A stretch of 64,000 nucleotides of DNA from Agrobacterium fabrum. GTDB lineage: Bacteria > Pseudomonadota > Alphaproteobacteria > Rhizobiales > Rhizobiaceae. Of this stretch, positions 56,213 through 63,912 are shown one piece after another. How positions within the stretch are numbered: position 1 is the stretch's first letter; every line of letters begins with the position of its first letter. The notes below the pieces were generated by a model, which was not told the DNA's origin, ran no database searches, and saw only the letters and a program-made list of their open reading frames with translations. The translations under genes were made by a program, and so were the position numbers. The DNA lies in NCBI GenBank assembly GCA_003241215.1, contig QFOL01000002.1, positions 1 through 64,000 on the forward strand. Direction: 5' to 3'.

Positions 56213-56701
56213 ATGACCAGGAGAAAGCATAGGATCGGTGATCGCGTTGTTCCGCCCCTTTACGCGGACAGCCTCCCCTTATGCTCCGCCGTTCGGAAGT
56301 CCCGCCCACTGGCTCGCACGCTGGCCATCATATCCGTCGTCCTTATCGCGTTTGCCTTCTTATCGGCGATCTCCGGCATTCATGCTCCCATAGGCGGCGG
56401 CGAACAGGAATACGCAGCATCGGTCGGGATGATGGCCGACGATACGGCAACACACCCACACGCGGAGCACGGCAGCAGCCATCACAAATCCGACCATTCG
56501 CACGATATCCCGGCCCTACAGGCTTATAGTTTTGATCTCGCCGCCTTCCCGTTTCGACAAATCTGGGATGGCGGCGCCCCGTCTCTGTCTGACAAGAACA
56601 GGTCCAAGCTGAAGAAGCCTCCACGCATCTCATCCAACTCCGACGTTCAGCGAAACATCAGGTTGGAAAATCATGGAAATGCAGCTCTCTTGTCCGGGTA
56701 G
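56213..56701 (+). CDS. Small His-rich membrane-anchored protein
   Basis: 162 residues. A basic, cysteine-containing start (MTRRKHRIGDR) leads to one hydrophobic helix at about 38-55 (LAIISVVLIAFAFLSAISG), then a periplasmic part with HPHAEHGSSHHKSDHSHD. The tail is basic and polar. It has the same plan as the His-rich genes at 54186, 58667 and 61847 but a different, longer sequence. It lies before the penicillin-binding protein, 87 bases away. No family is recognised; metal binding is inferred from composition. Confidence 0.6.
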   Translation: MTRRKHRIGDRVVPPLYADSLPLCSAVRKSRPLARTLAIISVVLIAFAFLSAISGIHAPIGGGEQEYAASVGMMADDTATHPHAEHGSSHHKSDHSHDIPALQAYSFDLAAFPFRQIWDGGAPSLSDKNRSKLKKPPRISSNSDVQRNIRLENHGNAALLSG

Positions 56702-56788
56702 CCAGTCCCGTAGCCATCGTGGCTTTGCTTCGATATCCGTCGCAATATTTGTCCGCCCCTGCCCCCATATGCCGTCCGGAGCGACGAC

Positions 56789-58573
56789 ATGGTGATGGCG
56801 CTCTACAGGAAGAAAAAGCTTCTCAAGCCCCTTCGCAAACGCGCTCGGGGCGCCTCCGGGCCCAAGCGCAAAATACGGCTGGCGATCATGCTCTGCGTAT
56901 TTGTGGCAAGTTACATCGTCATATTCGCGCGACTGACGTTTCTTGGTCTCCAGGAGCCGCCACCAAGTGCGATAGCGTCAATGCCGCCGTCGGTGGCACG
57001 TCCCGACATCGTTGACAGGAATGGCGTGACGATGGCCATGGATGTGCCGGTGGCCTCCATATTCGCCGAACCGCGCAAGCTGGTCGACATTGATGAAGCG
57101 GTTGAAGGACTGACGAGGGTCTTCCCCGATCTCGACCCGGCGGATCTCTATCAGCGTTTCAGCAACCAGAAGGGCTTCGTTTGGGTCAAGCGCCAGGTCT
57201 CAATCGCCACCAAAAACCGTGTTTGGGATCTTGGAATCCCGGCCGTCGGTTTTCGTGAAGAAACGCGCCGCTTGTATCCCAACGGCAATCTGGCGGCTCA
57301 CGTGCTCGGCGCCGTCAATACCGACAATGTCGGCATAGCCGGGATGGAGCGGTGGGTCGATAATCAGGGACTGCAGAGTCTGCGTGAGGCGGGGCTTAAT
57401 CCCGACAGCGCTTCGCTTGAGCCCGTAGCGCTGAGCATCGACCTGAAAGCGCAGTACATTCTGACCGAGGAGCTGAACAAGGCGGTCGAAAAATTTTCAG
57501 CCATCGCTGCCGCCGGATTGATCATGGATGTGACGAATGGCGAGGTCATCGCCCTTGCGTCACTGCCGGATTTCGATCCGAACATACCGGCCCAGGCGCT
57601 GCAATCCGACCGTATCAACAGGGTTGCGGTCGGCACATTCGAAATGGGTTCCACCTTCAAGGCGCTCACCACGGCGATGGCGGTGGATTCGGGCGCTTTC
57701 GGCCTGAATTCCGTCCTAGATGCCAGCCAGCCGCTCCGTTTCGGCCGCTCGACGATTTCCGACTATCGGGGCCAAAATCGACCGCTGACGCTGCCGGAGA
57801 GCTTCATCCATTCATCCAACATCGCCATGGGGCGAATGGCGCTCGCCGTTGGAAAAGAATCCCAGCAGGCGTTTCTCAGGAAGATGGGGCAGTTCGATCG
57901 GCTGCAGACGGAGCTCCCCGAAAATGCCGTTCCCATCATCCCGGCGCGCTGGGGCGATGTGACGACTGCAACCGTCTCGTTTGGCCACGGCATCGCCGTA
58001 ACACCGCTGCAGGCCAGCATGGCAATCGCCTCTCTGGTCAATGGCGGAAAACTCATACGCCCGACTTTTGTGAAAGGTTCAAACGTCGAGGAGCGGTTGC
58101 TGGGACAAGGTGTGATAAGCGACAGGACAGGCGAAATCGTCAAGTTCCTGATGCGCCTGAATGCGGAAGTCGGCTCCGCCGCCAAGGCGGACGTGGCCGG
58201 TTTCTACATCGGCGGCAAGACCGGCACGTCGGAAAAGGTCGTGGATGGCCGTTATTCGAGCGAAAGAGTTATGACTGCATTCATGGGCGTATCTCCCGTA
58301 AACAATCCCCGATACCTCTTCATGACGATCATCGACGAACCCAAGCCCCTCCCCGAAACCTACGGCTTCCGAACGTCCGGATGGAATGCCGTTCCGGTAA
58401 CCGGCGCGATCATGACACGCGCTCTGCCGGCTTTGGGTGCAAAACCGGATTTTGCACCTCCAGCCAATCCATTCCCGAATGCTGTCGCCGCGGGAGCCTG
58501 GGGGGCCGAAAGGTTCACCGCCGAAAGGGCCTCCTCGATCCGAGCGTCGCTGAACGCGATCCCGATGGAGTAG
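56789..58573 (+). CDS. Penicillin-binding protein, FtsI/PBP3 type (transpeptidase)
   Basis: 594 residues. A basic cytoplasmic tail and one membrane helix (about 30-50) precede a PBP dimerisation domain and a transpeptidase domain. The active-site serine is S288 in MGSTFK (lysine 291), the SxN motif is S342-S-N344 and the KTG motif begins at K477 in GGKTGTSEK. It should cross-link peptidoglycan in the periplasm, as FtsI does at the septum. The usual ftsI lies in the division-cell wall cluster, so this is probably an extra copy. It sits inside the metal island between two His-rich genes, which is unusual. Confidence 0.9.
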   Translation: MVMALYRKKKLLKPLRKRARGASGPKRKIRLAIMLCVFVASYIVIFARLTFLGLQEPPPSAIASMPPSVARPDIVDRNGVTMAMDVPVASIFAEPRKLVDIDEAVEGLTRVFPDLDPADLYQRFSNQKGFVWVKRQVSIATKNRVWDLGIPAVGFREETRRLYPNGNLAAHVLGAVNTDNVGIAGMERWVDNQGLQSLREAGLNPDSASLEPVALSIDLKAQYILTEELNKAVEKFSAIAAAGLIMDVTNGEVIALASLPDFDPNIPAQALQSDRINRVAVGTFEMGSTFKALTTAMAVDSGAFGLNSVLDASQPLRFGRSTISDYRGQNRPLTLPESFIHSSNIAMGRMALAVGKESQQAFLRKMGQFDRLQTELPENAVPIIPARWGDVTTATVSFGHGIAVTPLQASMAIASLVNGGKLIRPTFVKGSNVEERLLGQGVISDRTGEIVKFLMRLNAEVGSAAKADVAGFYIGGKTGTSEKVVDGRYSSERVMTAFMGVSPVNNPRYLFMTIIDEPKPLPETYGFRTSGWNAVPVTGAIMTRALPALGAKPDFAPPANPFPNAVAAGAWGAERFTAERASSIRASLNAIPME

Positions 58574-58593
58574 AAACCGGGGCAACATCATCC

Positions 58594-58607
58594 TATCCCC
58601 GTGGATA
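58594..58607 (+). promoter_or_regulatory. Inverted-repeat site C upstream of a His-rich gene
   Basis: TATCCCCGTGGATA is an exact inverted repeat with arms TATCC/GGATA and a CCGT spacer. It lies 59 bases before the chosen start of the His-rich gene at 58667 and 21 bases after the PBP stop. It is shorter than sites A, B and D but shares their arms. Confidence 0.5.
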
Positions 58608-58666
58608 AGATTTTCGTGATGCCCGTTCTTAACTTTGCCTTAATTCTTGGAGTACAATCGTTGGTC

Positions 58667-59002
58667 ATGCGCGGAAGGTTTCTTTCAGGTTTGTGGAAAA
58701 GGACGTTGGTCATCACTGCGGTGATCGCCATGGTCGTCCTGTCTTTCCACCACCTTGGCGGACCGAAACTTTCTGAACGTTCTGAGATGGAAATTACGGT
58801 GTCCAATTCTCATGGACACTCGCATGGTCAACAGGGCAGTACGACAGGGATGGAGGAACATTCACATCCTCATGCCCTTCTGCCGGCGGCTTACGATCAT
58901 TCGCCATTGGGGCGTCAGGCCCCATGGTCGACCCGTTCGGAGCCGAAAATCCGGGAGCAGGTAACGCGGCTGCTCCGCCCTCCAAGGACCACCGTGCTTT
59001 AG
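58667..59002 (+). CDS. Small His-rich membrane-anchored protein
   Basis: About 111 residues from ATG 58667 (MRGRFLSGLWKRTLVITAVI), a basic start and one helix, followed by a tail with SHGHSHGQQ and EEHSHPHALLPAAYDHS. Upstream in-frame starts (58601, 58619) would overlap the inverted repeat at 58594 or fall close after it. The C-terminal part is basic and rich in arginine. The plan matches the other three His-rich proteins. It is 85 bases before the methyltransferase-like gene. Confidence 0.55.
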   Translation: MRGRFLSGLWKRTLVITAVIAMVVLSFHHLGGPKLSERSEMEITVSNSHGHSHGQQGSTTGMEEHSHPHALLPAAYDHSPLGRQAPWSTRSEPKIREQVTRLLRPPRTTVL

Positions 59003-59087
59003 AGCGAAGCACGAAGGCATCGTTTTTCCTCATCGTGCTTCGTGGACCCCATCACGTCCCAGACGGTCTAATCCACGGAGAATCTCA

Positions 59088-59963
59088 ATGTTTCTTGAAG
59101 CGGCACTCGCGCGCCGTGAGCTTGCGCGCCACCTCACTTCGCTCAACTATTCGGTCGATCCCACGGCATGGTCAAAGCTGTGCATGGCGATCAAACGGGA
59201 TCTGCAAGCCAAGCGCCTGCGGCCAAATGTACCGATACCGCCTCGCCGGAACCCGATCGCGTTCCTGAAAATCATGCAGCAGGAAACCGGTTCGATCACC
59301 AAAGCGCTCGCAGCACTGGTGCACGATGGCCCATGGACATCGAGCGGCGGATCATTTCGCCTCGCCGAGCAGATCGGGGTCGATATCCATGCCGAGGCCG
59401 AAAAAATCCACCAACGCAAAAATACCTTTCGTTTTCTGGAGATCGGCGCTGCTTGGGCCGGGTTCGGTGGTGGATACAAAACGACGTCCAGCGCCAATAT
59501 TGCCTCGCTCGCAGACCGTTTCTGGCAAGAACGCGGAAATTCGGTCTTTCTGCATTTCACAAACCTGACCCCCTGGCATGCTGCGCTGCCGGATGGTGTC
59601 TATGAGCATCCGTACGTCACGGCAGCCGGACTTGCGACACTTGAACGGCAGGGCGTTCAGCCGGGATCGGTTGATATCCTGTTCTCTCAGGCCGCCGCCT
59701 ATTTCGAGACGGACCATGTGACATTCATGCGCCACGCGTGCCGGCTTATCGGCGACGGTGGCATGATGATCTTCAATCACCGGCCCGAGATCGCCGGGGA
59801 AATGGATCACTTTGCCAGATCATCCGGACTTGAACTGACGAAAAGAATCCATCTTGGCGGAATGAATGGGGACGTTGTCCGCTACGACCGGATGCGGGCC
59901 GGGAACGGCCGCCAACCCGCTCTGGGACAATTGCAACCCATTCAAAGAGAGGCGTTCGCCTGA
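59088..59963 (+). CDS. Methyltransferase-like protein (possible sugar O-methyltransferase)
   Basis: 291 residues. The segment FRFLEIGAAWAGFGGGY resembles SAM-binding motif I, and VDILFSQAAAYFETDHVTF with GDGGMMIFNHRPE resembles the post-motif II strand and the final beta hairpin of class I methyltransferases. Putative sugar O-methyltransferases have a similar E-I-G-x-G-x-G loop. There are no membrane segments. Its TGA shares a base with the next start, so translation is coupled. The substrate is unknown, and the fold assignment is from motif pattern only. Confidence 0.5.
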   Translation: MFLEAALARRELARHLTSLNYSVDPTAWSKLCMAIKRDLQAKRLRPNVPIPPRRNPIAFLKIMQQETGSITKALAALVHDGPWTSSGGSFRLAEQIGVDIHAEAEKIHQRKNTFRFLEIGAAWAGFGGGYKTTSSANIASLADRFWQERGNSVFLHFTNLTPWHAALPDGVYEHPYVTAAGLATLERQGVQPGSVDILFSQAAAYFETDHVTFMRHACRLIGDGGMMIFNHRPEIAGEMDHFARSSGLELTKRIHLGGMNGDVVRYDRMRAGNGRQPALGQLQPIQREAFA

Positions 59964-60181
59964 TGTCCCAATTTCGGAAATCAGCGATGCAGATTGCGGC
60001 CATCGGGGGAAATACCCCGGTGGCGGCGCCGCTTTTGCACGCAGGTATCACCACCATGACACGGCTGGATATGCACCGCACCGGCGAAACAGGTTCAGGC
60101 TGGATTTTCGGCCGCGTGAATTCGTTGAAACCGATCGATGGCCATTCCCGGCCTCGCATTATGAAAGGGATAGAGCTTTGA
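59963..60181 (+). CDS. Small protein of unknown function, coupled between two genes
   Basis: 72 residues, starting on the last base of the methyltransferase stop and ending with a four-base TTGA overlap into the Tat-signal gene. It has no hydrophobic helix and no recognised motif; the composition is rich in Ile, Gly and His. The unbroken chain of overlaps supports translation, yet chance is not excluded. Confidence 0.4.
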   Translation: MSQFRKSAMQIAAIGGNTPVAAPLLHAGITTMTRLDMHRTGETGSGWIFGRVNSLKPIDGHSRPRIMKGIEL

Positions 60182-60927
60182 AGACCAGACGTGACTTCCT
60201 GTACTTTTCCGGGCTCATGGCTTTGAGCCTCACGACTCGCCAAGCTTCGGCGGCAATCGGTGTTACTGAGCGCGTCCGGACAGCGGAAAGCACCATCGCA
60301 AGGCGCATCGCAACGACAAAAGCCGTCTCGGCGGAATTCGTGCTGGCATCTCTCGGCGCCGACATGGGCCCCGTCGAGACCCGCATCGCGATCTTCGAAC
60401 TGGTTCGACGCGTGCCCTACAAGCTGACATCGTGGACAGGTGATCCCATGAGCCTGTTTTCACTCCAGCGTGGCGATTGCCGGCACAAAGCGGCAGCGGC
60501 CAATCAACTTTTGCGAAAATCGTCGTTTCGTTCCGATCAACGCATTGTGACCTTCGACTGGGCCGATCTCCCTATTCCAGCGGAAATCCTGGCGCTTCTG
60601 ACGGATACCCGCAGCTTCCATGACACCGTATATGTCGACATCGACGGGCGGCAAACCCTCTTTGACGCCACATGGGATCCTGCCCTTGGCCTCGCGGGTT
60701 TCCCGATCACGGACGCCTGGGATGGAAAAACATCAACCGCCGCGATCACCGCAGGAAAGACGCAGATAGTTCGTCAAAGCGAGATTCCCAAAGGCTCCAA
60801 TATCTATGAGCGCTACGGGGTGAAATGGCCAAACCGCGAAAGGACGCTGGCGTTCAATCGATCGTTCAATGCCTGGAGTGACAAGGTGCGAGCGCGAGGG
60901 CCAGGTGTCAAGGCAGCCGCGCAATAG
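60178..60927 (+). CDS. Tat-exported transglutaminase-like protein
   Basis: 249 residues from a TTG start. The N-terminus MKTRRDFLYFSGLMALSL is a twin-arginine signal (T-R-R-x-F-L) ending near QASAA. The mature part has a transglutaminase-like core: Cys in QRGDCRHKAA, His in SFHDTVYVD and Asp in LFDATWDPA. It would act in the periplasm on proteins or peptidoglycan peptides, as a peptidase or cross-linker; the true reaction is unknown. The TTG is supported by the Tat motif and the four-base overlap with the preceding gene. Export of a folded enzyme suggests a bound metal or cofactor. Confidence 0.7.
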   Translation: MKTRRDFLYFSGLMALSLTTRQASAAIGVTERVRTAESTIARRIATTKAVSAEFVLASLGADMGPVETRIAIFELVRRVPYKLTSWTGDPMSLFSLQRGDCRHKAAAANQLLRKSSFRSDQRIVTFDWADLPIPAEILALLTDTRSFHDTVYVDIDGRQTLFDATWDPALGLAGFPITDAWDGKTSTAAITAGKTQIVRQSEIPKGSNIYERYGVKWPNRERTLAFNRSFNAWSDKVRARGPGVKAAAQ

Positions 60928-61063
60928 CCTTCCACCGACAGAAACCTATCGAACAGTTCGCGACGTTGAGCGTCGTGGCCGACGCACGTCGCCCCATGGT
61001 CAGGAAAAGACATGAGACCCAAAAAATTGCACAGAGGCGAGCGCATTGCATTGCGAGGCACCC

Positions 61064-61687
61064 ATGCCGAACTCTGACACGATGCTCTTCATTCGCGAGT
61101 GGCTGCAGAATCCACTGAGCGTCGCGGCCATAAAACCTTCCGGCCGGGCGCTGGCTGAACTGATCACCCAGTCAATATCGTCGGAAACGGGCCCGGTTCT
61201 GGAACTGGGACCGGGAACCGGAGTATTTACACAGGCACTGATCGACAGGGGCGTAGCTGAAGAACGGCTCACATTGATCGAATACAGTGCTAGCTTCGCC
61301 GATCTGCTGAAAGTTCGTTTTCCAACGGCCCGGGTGCTGGTTGCCGATGCCGAAGACATCGCCAAGCTTGACCTCTCCCCCGCAGGCTCTTTCGGAGCCG
61401 TTGTTTGCGGTCTCGGTTTGCTGAACATGCCGAGGCGAAAAGTATACGGGATACTGAAAGGCGCGTTCTCTCGGCTGAAGCCGGACGGCGCATTATTTCT
61501 GTTCACCTACGGGCTGTTGTGCCCGATACCAAGTGGTTTGCTTGGCGAACTGGGGCTGACAGCCTCGTATGTCGGCCGCACATTTCGCAACATTCCTGCC
61601 GCGGCAGTCTACCGGATCACCCGGAAACCGGGAGTTTTCGGCCCGGCATCACACGTAAGGCCGGGGTTTCAGGCAAGTTGCCCATGA
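61064..61687 (+). CDS. SAM-dependent methyltransferase, PmtA-like (phospholipid N-methyltransferase)
   Basis: 207 residues. FIREWLQNPLSVAAIKPSGRAL is the N-terminal hallmark of rhizobial PmtA-type enzymes, followed by motif I VLELGPGTGVFTQAL and the acidic strand TLIEYSASFADLL. PmtA methylates phosphatidylethanolamine to phosphatidylcholine at the membrane. As chromosomal pmtA usually sits elsewhere, this may be an extra or divergent copy. It is preceded by 136 bases without a gene and followed by the promoter of module 2. Confidence 0.75.
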   Translation: MPNSDTMLFIREWLQNPLSVAAIKPSGRALAELITQSISSETGPVLELGPGTGVFTQALIDRGVAEERLTLIEYSASFADLLKVRFPTARVLVADAEDIAKLDLSPAGSFGAVVCGLGLLNMPRRKVYGILKGAFSRLKPDGALFLFTYGLLCPIPSGLLGELGLTASYVGRTFRNIPAAAVYRITRKPGVFGPASHVRPGFQASCP

Positions 61688-61787
61688 ATAACGGTCCGGA
61701 CCGTTCGGGCTTGAAAACGTATCAAATCGCTTTTCAGAGCCCCATGATGTCAACCGTCCTCAAGGCAAGCTTTCGCCATAAAGCAAC

Positions 61788-61809
61788 GATATCCCCCATA
61801 GGGGATATC
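61788..61809 (+). promoter_or_regulatory. Inverted-repeat operator (site D) before module 2
   Basis: GATATCCCC (61788-61796) and GGGGATATC (61801-61809) are perfect nine-base arms with a CATA spacer, the strongest of the four related sites. It lies 37 bases before the His-rich gene at 61847; ATATCT at its end could be the -10, with AAGCAA about 17 bases upstream as -35. That places it in the promoter of module 2. Confidence 0.7.
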
Positions 61810-61846
61810 TTGCCCGAATCTTCTAATCCTAGTATTCACTGCCCTT

Positions 61847-62224
61847 ATGCTGGTTCGACAACAACGCCGATTTACCGATCTTTGCGCCGCCCTTCTGGCG
61901 GTGATCGGCGTTCTTTTGTTCGCGTTCGCCGCGCCAGGAACGCACCAGCCGAATCTCCATTCGGTCACGGCAAGTCAGATTGTTTCTCAAGGCGCCCATG
62001 CGCATGACGACCACTCGCACGACGGCGACGACGATGTCGCCGTTAACGACACCGGTGACCATCACCACGCCGATCATACCCATGAGAAAGCGGGGCTTTT
62101 CACGTCGGCTGGTGCGTTCCTTCGAACCCAGGTGCCAACCGCCTTTTCGGCATCCTCGATATCGTTTGCGGGCAGCCCGCCCGACGGCATTCACCGACCG
62201 CCACGCCATACTGCGTTGATCTGA
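61847..62224 (+). CDS. Small His-rich membrane-anchored protein (module 2)
   Basis: 125 residues. A basic start and helix (MLVRQQRRFTDLCAALLAVI) are followed by HAHDDHSHDGDDD and DHHHADHTHEKAG, a histidine/aspartate-rich metal-binding-like region. The tail is rich in Ser, Ala and Pro. It is the first gene of module 2, 46 bases before the HupE-like gene, in the same order as module 1. No known family is recognised. Confidence 0.65.
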   Translation: MLVRQQRRFTDLCAALLAVIGVLLFAFAAPGTHQPNLHSVTASQIVSQGAHAHDDHSHDGDDDVAVNDTGDHHHADHTHEKAGLFTSAGAFLRTQVPTAFSASSISFAGSPPDGIHRPPRHTALI

Positions 62225-62270
62225 TCCACGCCGCACTTGCGGCCTGTTCAACGTATCTATGGAATTTTCT

Positions 62271-63002
62271 ATGAACTCTCTCCGCTCTGGAGATGTGCCG
62301 TTCGGGCCTGCGTCCCGACGCGCCATCGCCACGTCGATTTTTGCCGTCCTGTCCTTGCTGATGCTGGCAGGCGCGGCCGCCGCCCATGCTGTCGCGGAAG
62401 GCGACAAGGGCTATATCCAGGAAATATCCGGTATCAACCTGATCCCGTTTGTTTACCTGGGCGCCAAACATATGGTGACCGGTTACGATCACTTGCTCTT
62501 CCTGTTCGGTGTGATCTTCTTCCTCTACAGGCTGAAGCACATCGGCATTTACGTCAGCCTGTTCGCGGTCGGTCACTCCACCACGATGCTGCTCGGCGTC
62601 TATTATGGCTGGAATGTCAGTTCCTACCTCATCGACGCCATCATCGGGCTCTCGGTCGTCTACAAGGCGCTGGATAATCTCGGGGCGTTCCAGCGATGGC
62701 TCGGTTTCCAGCCGAACACCAAGATGGCGACGCTCATATTCGGCTTTTTCCACGGCCTTGGCCTAGCGACAAAAATCCTCGAATACAACATCGCGGAAGA
62801 CGGCCTCGTTCCCAATCTTCTGGCCTTCAATGTCGGCGTGGAAATCGGGCAGCTCATCGCGCTGGCCATCATCCTCATCGGCATGAGCTACTGGCGCAAG
62901 ACATCGGGCTTCTTGCGCCACGCCTATACAGCCAACGTTCTCATGATGACCGCCGGGTGGGTGCTGATCGGATATCAGCTCACCGGTTATTTCGTCGCTT
63001 GA
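62271..63002 (+). CDS. HupE/UreJ-like membrane protein (module 2)
   Basis: 243 residues. A signal peptide ending AAAAHA precedes VAEGDKGYIQE and about six helices. LGAKHMVTGYDHLLFLFGV, FGFFHGLGLATKI and NVGVEIGQ match the module 1 protein almost residue for residue, so the two are recent paralogues or were moved together. A nickel/cobalt-type permease function is known for the family; the metal here is not proved. The ATG at 62271 is preferred to one four codons upstream. The anchor protein follows after 17 bases. Confidence 0.85.
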   Translation: MNSLRSGDVPFGPASRRAIATSIFAVLSLLMLAGAAAAHAVAEGDKGYIQEISGINLIPFVYLGAKHMVTGYDHLLFLFGVIFFLYRLKHIGIYVSLFAVGHSTTMLLGVYYGWNVSSYLIDAIIGLSVVYKALDNLGAFQRWLGFQPNTKMATLIFGFFHGLGLATKILEYNIAEDGLVPNLLAFNVGVEIGQLIALAIILIGMSYWRKTSGFLRHAYTANVLMMTAGWVLIGYQLTGYFVA

Positions 63003-63019
63003 TTTTAAAGGAATTCGAT

Positions 63020-63700
63020 ATGTTTAACTCCCAGGCACCAAAACCGGACGATCTGCCAACCTCTGCGCAGCTCGTGAAGTCCACGATCATTTCCGTCGTG
63101 GCAGCCGGCGCAATTCTCGTCACCGTCGTCCTGCCTTCCGAATATGCCATCGATCCGACCGGCATTGGCTCCGCTCTCGGATTGAAGGAGATGGGTGAAA
63201 TCAAGACCCAGCTTGCCGAGGAAGCCGAAATGGACCGACAGGCGACCGAAAACAGGACCGGCACATCCGCTCCCGCAAATGGTCAGCCGGGCCAGCCAAC
63301 GACGACGCCAGTCGAAGGCTCGAATCTCCTTAACAAGATCATCCGTGAATTCGGCATTTCAGCCGCTTACGCACAGCAGGCGACACGCCAGGATGAGATG
63401 TCGATCACCCTGCAGCCCGGCGAAGGTGCAGAGGTCAAGCTGGTGATGGAAAAGGGTGCGACAGCCAACTTTGCCTGGAGCACGCCCAGCGGTTCCAAGA
63501 TCAACTATGACATCCATGGTGACGGCGGCGGAGAAAACATCAGCTATGAAAAGGGACGCGGTGTCTCGGAACATAGCGGTGCCATCGAGGCGGCCTTCAC
63601 AGGAAATCACGGCTGGTTCTGGCGCAATCGCGGATCAAGTCCTGTGACCGTTACGGTCAAGGTCAACGGTTCCTATTCCGACATCAAACGGATGATGTGA
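63020..63700 (+). CDS. Single-pass anchor protein with conserved C-terminal domain (module 2)
   Basis: 226 residues. One membrane helix at about 22-40 (IISVVAAGAILVTVVLPSEY) follows a short polar start; a charged linker (EMGEIKTQLAEEAEMDRQ) and a Thr/Pro/Gly-rich stretch lead to the C-terminal domain: SITLQPGEGAEVKLVMEKG, DIHGDGGGENISYEKGRG and GNHGWFWRNRG. It differs from the module 1 copy mainly in the shorter linker. The ribosome-binding site AAAGGA is good. A role as a periplasmic partner of the HupE-like protein is inferred from context. Confidence 0.75.
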   Translation: MFNSQAPKPDDLPTSAQLVKSTIISVVAAGAILVTVVLPSEYAIDPTGIGSALGLKEMGEIKTQLAEEAEMDRQATENRTGTSAPANGQPGQPTTTPVEGSNLLNKIIREFGISAAYAQQATRQDEMSITLQPGEGAEVKLVMEKGATANFAWSTPSGSKINYDIHGDGGGENISYEKGRGVSEHSGAIEAAFTGNHGWFWRNRGSSPVTVTVKVNGSYSDIKRMM

Positions 63701-63905
63701 ATTCAGCCGAGGGCGGCTCAAAGCCGCCCTCACCCGAATACTCTCTCCCGCACCATTCGCCAATCAACTCACAGAGGCGATACCTAAACGGATGATGGAG
63801 CACCGATCCTGCTGCTCCATCAGGCGTAAACGACAAGTGATCATTATCATCACTCTCCCAAGCGCCGAGATACTCCCCATGAATAGCCCCGAGTTTCGTA
63901 AACAC
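63684..63905 (-). CDS. Possible small protein, unknown function
   Basis: 73 codons on the minus strand, HGEYLGAWESDDNDHLSFTPDG and a WCGRE tail in the middle. The last 20 codons run through the hairpin at 63709 and into the end of the anchor gene, which is suspicious. The composition of residues 8-50 looks protein-like, but no family is recognised. Confidence 0.25.
   Translation of the reverse strand: MFTKLGAIHGEYLGAWESDDNDHLSFTPDGAAGSVLHHPFRYRLCELIGEWCGREYSGEGGFEPPSAEFTSSV
63709..63731. terminator. Hairpin ending module 2
   Basis: GAGGGCGGCT (63709-63718) and AGCCGCCCTC (63722-63731) pair perfectly around CAA, nine bases after the anchor gene's stop. A GC-rich ten-base stem with a tight loop makes a good terminator even without a T run. 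Confidence 0.75.
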
Positions 63906-63912
63906 CCTCGGG

